DNA from: Halieaceae bacterium UBA5044
Lineage (GTDB): Bacteria > Pseudomonadota > Gammaproteobacteria > Pseudomonadales > Halieaceae
Assembly (NCBI GenBank): GCA_002416125.1
Contig: DIBU01000011.1
Span: 62,001 to 126,000, forward strand
Reading direction: 5' to 3'
Length of the DNA: 64,000 nt
Shown here: piece after piece, positions 60,976 to 64,000 of the stretch
Layout: each line of letters opens with the position of its first letter
How positions within the stretch are numbered: the stretch's first letter is position 1
Position numbers and translations under genes: made by a program
Notes under the pieces: model-generated
Told to the model about the DNA's origin: nothing
What the model saw: only the letters and a program-made list of their open reading frames with translations
Database searches by the model: none

Positions 60976-61895
60976 TGCCGGCTGACGAATTCTCCCTGAT
61001 AGCCCGCTATTTCTCATCTCTGGGTGCCGGCCCGGCCGTGGTGCTGGGGGTGGGCGACGACTGTGCCCTGCTGCAGCTTGCTCCCGGCGAGCGCCTCGCC
61101 ACCTCCGTCGATACCGCACTGGAGGGGGTGCATTTCCCCGCTGACAGTCTGCCCGAGGACGTGGCCTACCGTGCGGTGGCTGCGGCTGCGTCAGACCTCG
61201 CCGCGATGGGTGCGCGCCCCCTGGGCATGACCCTGGCGTTGACATTGCCCGCCGCCGACGAGCTGTGGCTACACAGTTTCAGCCAGGGGCTGGCCGCCGC
61301 GGCCAGCGAGTTATCACTGCCGCTGGTAGGAGGCGATACCACGCGCGGGCCGCTGACCATTACCGTACAGGTGCTGGGTGCCCTGCCGCCTGGCCGGGCG
61401 CTCACGCGCGACGCAGCGCGGCCGGGGGACAGCCTGTACGTGTCGGGTACGCTGGGGGATGCTGCAGCGGGCCTGGCGGTGCTGCAGGGTCGCTACCGGC
61501 CGGAGCTTGAGGTCGCTGAATACCTCGAGGGCCGTTTTTTCCGGCCGACAGCGCGGCTGCAACTGGGCGCATCGTTGCTGCATGACGCCACGGCGGCGAT
61601 CGACCTGTCCGATGGCCTGCTCGCGGATGCCGGCCACATCGCCGCGGCCAGCGGCGTGCAGCTGCGCATCGATGCCCATGCGCTGCCACTGTCTGCTGCG
61701 TTGCAGGCCCATCCGGACCGCGCGCAGGCGTTGGCCTGGGCGTTGGCCGGCGGCGATGACTACGAACTGTGTTTTTGCCTGCCTGCCGGTGCATCGCCAC
61801 CCGCCGGCTGCACCCGCATCGGTGAGGTTGCAGCGGGCGCCGGCGTCGTCTGCCCCGGTTTCGAGCACCTCGCGACGGGCTACCGGCATTTCTGA
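60975..61895 (+). CDS. thiL: Thiamine-monophosphate kinase
   Basis: A 306-residue PurM-like kinase converting thiamine monophosphate to thiamine diphosphate. DEFSLIARYF at the start, GVGDDCALLQLAPGERLATSVDT as the ATP/Mg site, AASDLAAMGARPLGMTLAL, and IDLSDGLLADAGHIAAASG are typical. Usual nusB-thiL-pgpA context. Confidence 0.95.
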   Translation: MPADEFSLIARYFSSLGAGPAVVLGVGDDCALLQLAPGERLATSVDTALEGVHFPADSLPEDVAYRAVAAAASDLAAMGARPLGMTLALTLPAADELWLHSFSQGLAAAASELSLPLVGGDTTRGPLTITVQVLGALPPGRALTRDAARPGDSLYVSGTLGDAAAGLAVLQGRYRPELEVAEYLEGRFFRPTARLQLGASLLHDATAAIDLSDGLLADAGHIAAASGVQLRIDAHALPLSAALQAHPDRAQALAWALAGGDDYELCFCLPAGASPPAGCTRIGEVAAGAGVVCPGFEHLATGYRHF

Positions 61896-62017
61896 TCCGC
61901 GATGGCAGGTGCCGGGTTGCCGGTACCGGGTTGCGTGCGCCCGCCAGGGGAAATGACCGGTTGTTCCAGCGCCAAAGCGCAGTAAACTGGCACGACGTCA
62001 GGAAGGATAGATGCCCC

Positions 62018-62530
62018 ATGGCCAAGCCCGCTGCCACCCCGCCGCCCGCGCTGCTGCGCAACCCCGTGCAGTTGCTCGCCTTCGGTTTCGGCAGCGGTCT
62101 GTCGCCAGTGGCCCCCGGTACGGCGGGTACGCTGGCCGCAGTGCCGCTGTTTCTGCTGGTGGACGCCGTGCTGGCGCGCACTGCCTTGCCCCTGCTCTGG
62201 TATACCCTGTTTGTGGTAGGCACCGCCCTGGCAGGGGTCTGGATTTGCGAGCGTGCGAGCCGGCAACTGCGTGTGCACGATCACCCGGGTATCGTCTGGG
62301 ATGAGTTTGTGGGTTACTGGATCACCATGTGGGCGGTGCCAGCCGGCTGGATGTGGGTGATCATCGGGTTTGTGGTGTTTCGGGTGTATGACATCGCCAA
62401 ACCCTGGCCGATAGGTGCACTGGATCGCAGGGTCGGCGGCGGTTTCGGCATCATGGTCGATGACATGGTGGCAGGTGTAATGGCCTGCATCACCCTGCAC
62501 ATCGCGCTCTGGCTGATGGCGGCAGGGTAG
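62018..62530 (+). CDS. pgpA: Phosphatidylglycerophosphatase A
   Basis: A 170-residue inner-membrane phosphatase making phosphatidylglycerol. FGSGLSPVAPGTAGTLAAVP and HDHPGIVWDEFVGYWITMW are signature segments, with about four hydrophobic helices; KPWPIGALDRRVGGGFGIMVDDMVAG completes the active site. The ATG at 62018 follows AGGAAGGA. Confidence 0.94.
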   Translation: MAKPAATPPPALLRNPVQLLAFGFGSGLSPVAPGTAGTLAAVPLFLLVDAVLARTALPLLWYTLFVVGTALAGVWICERASRQLRVHDHPGIVWDEFVGYWITMWAVPAGWMWVIIGFVVFRVYDIAKPWPIGALDRRVGGGFGIMVDDMVAGVMACITLHIALWLMAAG

Positions 62531-62534
62531 CGTG

Positions 62535-63227
62535 ATGCAACGGGCCCAGCGACAGCACAGTGAGATGTTCACGTCCCGCATCGCCCCTTGCCGCGGATGG
62601 CTGCCGGCCCTATTGCTGCTGTGGTGGTTGGGCAGTGGCGGTGCGTTTGCCGCCTCGGTTACGGTGGAGGCCCTGCTCCCGAACACTGCGGTGCTGATGA
62701 TCAACGGCCAGCGCAAGACCCTGCGCGCCGGCGACAGCGTCGACGGGGTGAAGCTCCTCAGCGCCGACGCCAGCGGGGCGGTGCTGGAGATCAACGGCAC
62801 TCGCCAGCGCGTGGGTCTTAACCGCAATATCACCACCAACTACGTGGCGCCCGAGCGGCGTGAACTGCAGATCCCCCGCAACGATCGCATGCAGTACATC
62901 ACCAGCGCCCTGATCAACGGCCGCAGCGTGCAGGTGATGGTGGATACCGGTGCCAATGTGGTGGCGCTCAACACCCGCCAGGCCGAAGCGCTGGGCCTTG
63001 ATTATGCAGCGGGGATACCCTCCACGCTGGAAACCGCCAGCGGCGTCGTCGATGCCTGGCTGCTGAACCTGGACCGGGTGGAAGTGGGGGGGATTCCGGT
63101 TGAAGGCGTCCGCGCCACCGTAGTGCTGGGCGAGTACCCGACCACCATCCTGCTCGGCATGAGCTACCTGCAGCATGTGGAATTGCGTGAGCGTAACGGC
63201 GTGCTGTCCATCTCCCGTGAATGGTAG
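62535..63227 (+). CDS. Exported retropepsin-like aspartic protease (TIGR02281-type)
   Basis: A 230-residue protein from the ATG at 62535 (CAGGG upstream; GTG at 62532 also possible). A signal peptide or anchor (about residues 20-40, WLPALLLLWWLGSGGAFAAS) is followed by a small beta-domain and a single retropepsin domain with the catalytic VMVDTGANVVALNTRQAEALGL near residue 136 and VLGEYPTTILLGMSYLQHVEL near the end. Only one Asp motif is present, so activity requires dimerisation. Periplasmic. It follows pgpA by 4 bases; no functional link is obvious. Confidence 0.82.
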   Translation: MQRAQRQHSEMFTSRIAPCRGWLPALLLLWWLGSGGAFAASVTVEALLPNTAVLMINGQRKTLRAGDSVDGVKLLSADASGAVLEINGTRQRVGLNRNITTNYVAPERRELQIPRNDRMQYITSALINGRSVQVMVDTGANVVALNTRQAEALGLDYAAGIPSTLETASGVVDAWLLNLDRVEVGGIPVEGVRATVVLGEYPTTILLGMSYLQHVELRERNGVLSISREW

Positions 63228-63296
63228 TGGCCTGCCCCACACCCGGGACGATTAAGTGCTAAACTACGCCCCTTTTTTTCGCCACCGGATTCCCCC

Positions 63297-63896
63297 GTGC
63301 CAGTACGCTACGTAGAGACCTCCCGCCTGCCCACTGCCTGGGGCGTGTTTGATATCCACGGCTTTGAGGATCCGGATTCCAACAAGGAGCATATCGTGCT
63401 CACCATGGGCGATGTCAGCGACGGTGAACCGGTGCTGGCACGTATCCATTCTGAATGCCTTACCGGTGATGCCCTGTTCAGCCTGCGCTGCGACTGCGGT
63501 AACCAGCTGGAAGCGGCGATGAAGGCAGTGTCAGAGGCCGGCCGTGGCGCCATTTTCTACCTCCGCCAGGAGGGCCGCGGTATCGGTCTGCTCAACAAGA
63601 TCAAGGCCTATAAGTTACAGGACGCCGGCGCCGATACCGTGGAGGCCAATGAACAGCTCGGTTTCGGCGCCGACATGCGCGACTACTCCATCCTCGGCCC
63701 GATGCTCAGGCACCTGAAGATCACCCGGGTGCGGCTGATGACCAATAACCCGCGGAAAGTTGCCGCGATGGAGGAAAACGGGGTGAGCGTGGTAGAACGC
63801 GTGCCGCTGCACTGCGCGAGTAACCCGCACAACGAAAAATACCTCAAAACCAAAGGTGCGAAGCTCGGCCACCTGTTTACCGGGCGCGCACAATAG
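63297..63896 (+). CDS. ribA: GTP cyclohydrolase II
   Basis: A 199-residue enzyme (E. coli RibA is 196) opening the GTP imidazole ring in the first riboflavin step. Zinc cysteines are in HSECLTGDALFSLRCDCGNQLE, and the GTP/catalytic segments are YLRQEGRGIGLLNKIKAYKLQ and MTNNPRKVAAMEENGV. The start is GTG at 63297. It supplies the activity missing from the RibA-like half of the RibBA protein. Confidence 0.96.
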   Translation: MPVRYVETSRLPTAWGVFDIHGFEDPDSNKEHIVLTMGDVSDGEPVLARIHSECLTGDALFSLRCDCGNQLEAAMKAVSEAGRGAIFYLRQEGRGIGLLNKIKAYKLQDAGADTVEANEQLGFGADMRDYSILGPMLRHLKITRVRLMTNNPRKVAAMEENGVSVVERVPLHCASNPHNEKYLKTKGAKLGHLFTGRAQ

Positions 63897-63939
63897 GGCG
63901 TGGCGTCAGGGGCCACTGAAGCCTGGTCGCTCGGGGCGT

Positions 63940-64000
63940 TCAGGCCTGGCGTTGCACAATAAATCGGGCGAGTTCGCGCAGAGGGTCGGCCTCGCGGCCA
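63940..64000 (-). CDS. ispA: Probable IspA (farnesyl diphosphate synthase) C-terminus, cut by window
   Basis: The minus strand entering from the right edge encodes GREADPLRELARFIVQRQA followed by TGA (63942-63940). The ending resembles the C-terminus of IspA (E. coli ends EALADYIIQRNK), and ispA near ribA fits a dxs-ispA-xseB operon. Only about 20 residues are visible, so the call is tentative. Confidence 0.55.
   Translation of the reverse strand, partial: GREADPLRELARFIVQRQA

Overview
The window is a GC-rich (roughly 60-65% by eye) chromosomal segment of a gammaproteobacterium. The core blocks hflC-yjeT-hisZ-purA, tRNA-Leu / rnr-rlmB-rpsF-rpsR-rplI-dnaB and nrdR-ribD-ribE-ribBA-ribH-nusB-thiL-pgpA are the arrangement found in Pseudomonas- and Cellvibrionales-like bacteria. 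A marine Cellvibrionales (Halieaceae-like) host is my inference from the overall gene mix; no rRNA or other phylogenetic marker is present to settle it.

Layout. 1-3.6 kb: the end of hflC, a yjeT-like gene, hisZ and purA. 3.6-32.1 kb: an accessory stretch between purA and the tRNA-Leu/rnr block. It holds a lone AraC-type DNA-binding protein, an M48 protease with LemA, an orphan molybdopterin oxidoreductase, two convergent operons around an Anbu proteasome-like protease (ATP-grasp, alpha-E and zinc peptidase on +; Anbu, thymidine/AMP phosphorylase-like and PRPP-synthetase-like on -), an RND pump, an FkbM methyltransferase, a Cus-type copper/silver efflux operon ending in a glutaredoxin-MauE membrane fusion, a PQQ glucose-type dehydrogenase and a SolA/sarcosine-oxidase-like flavoenzyme. 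32.1-39.5 kb: tRNA-Leu(CAG), rnr, rlmB, rpsF (with a recognisable S6:S18 autoregulatory leader), rpsR, a DUF2232-like membrane protein, rplI and dnaB. 39.5-53.8 kb: an AidB-like dehydrogenase, a frameshifted TPR gene, a lipoprotein phosphatase, a lambda-P-like protein with a three-domain DnaT-like protein, radA, a PilZ protein, ettA, an M14-like deacylase with a RimB-like protease, a UDP-glucose dehydrogenase and glyA. 53.8-64 kb: a 0.7 kb intergenic region with two structured inverted-repeat elements, a gamma-glutamyltransferase, the riboflavin/nusB/thiL/pgpA run, a retropepsin-like protease, ribA and the tail of a probable ispA.

The most unusual signals are: (1) two oppositely oriented copies of a roughly 190-nt nested inverted-repeat element between glyA and ggt, in which the core is conserved while two separate pairs of arms have completely different sequences yet remain complementary within each copy; (2) the Anbu/ATP-grasp/alpha-E locus tied to a phosphorylase/PRPP-synthetase pair; (3) a RibBA protein in which both halves appear to have lost catalytic residues, next to an intact stand-alone RibA; and (4) a primosome-like gene pair with three tandem DnaT domains.
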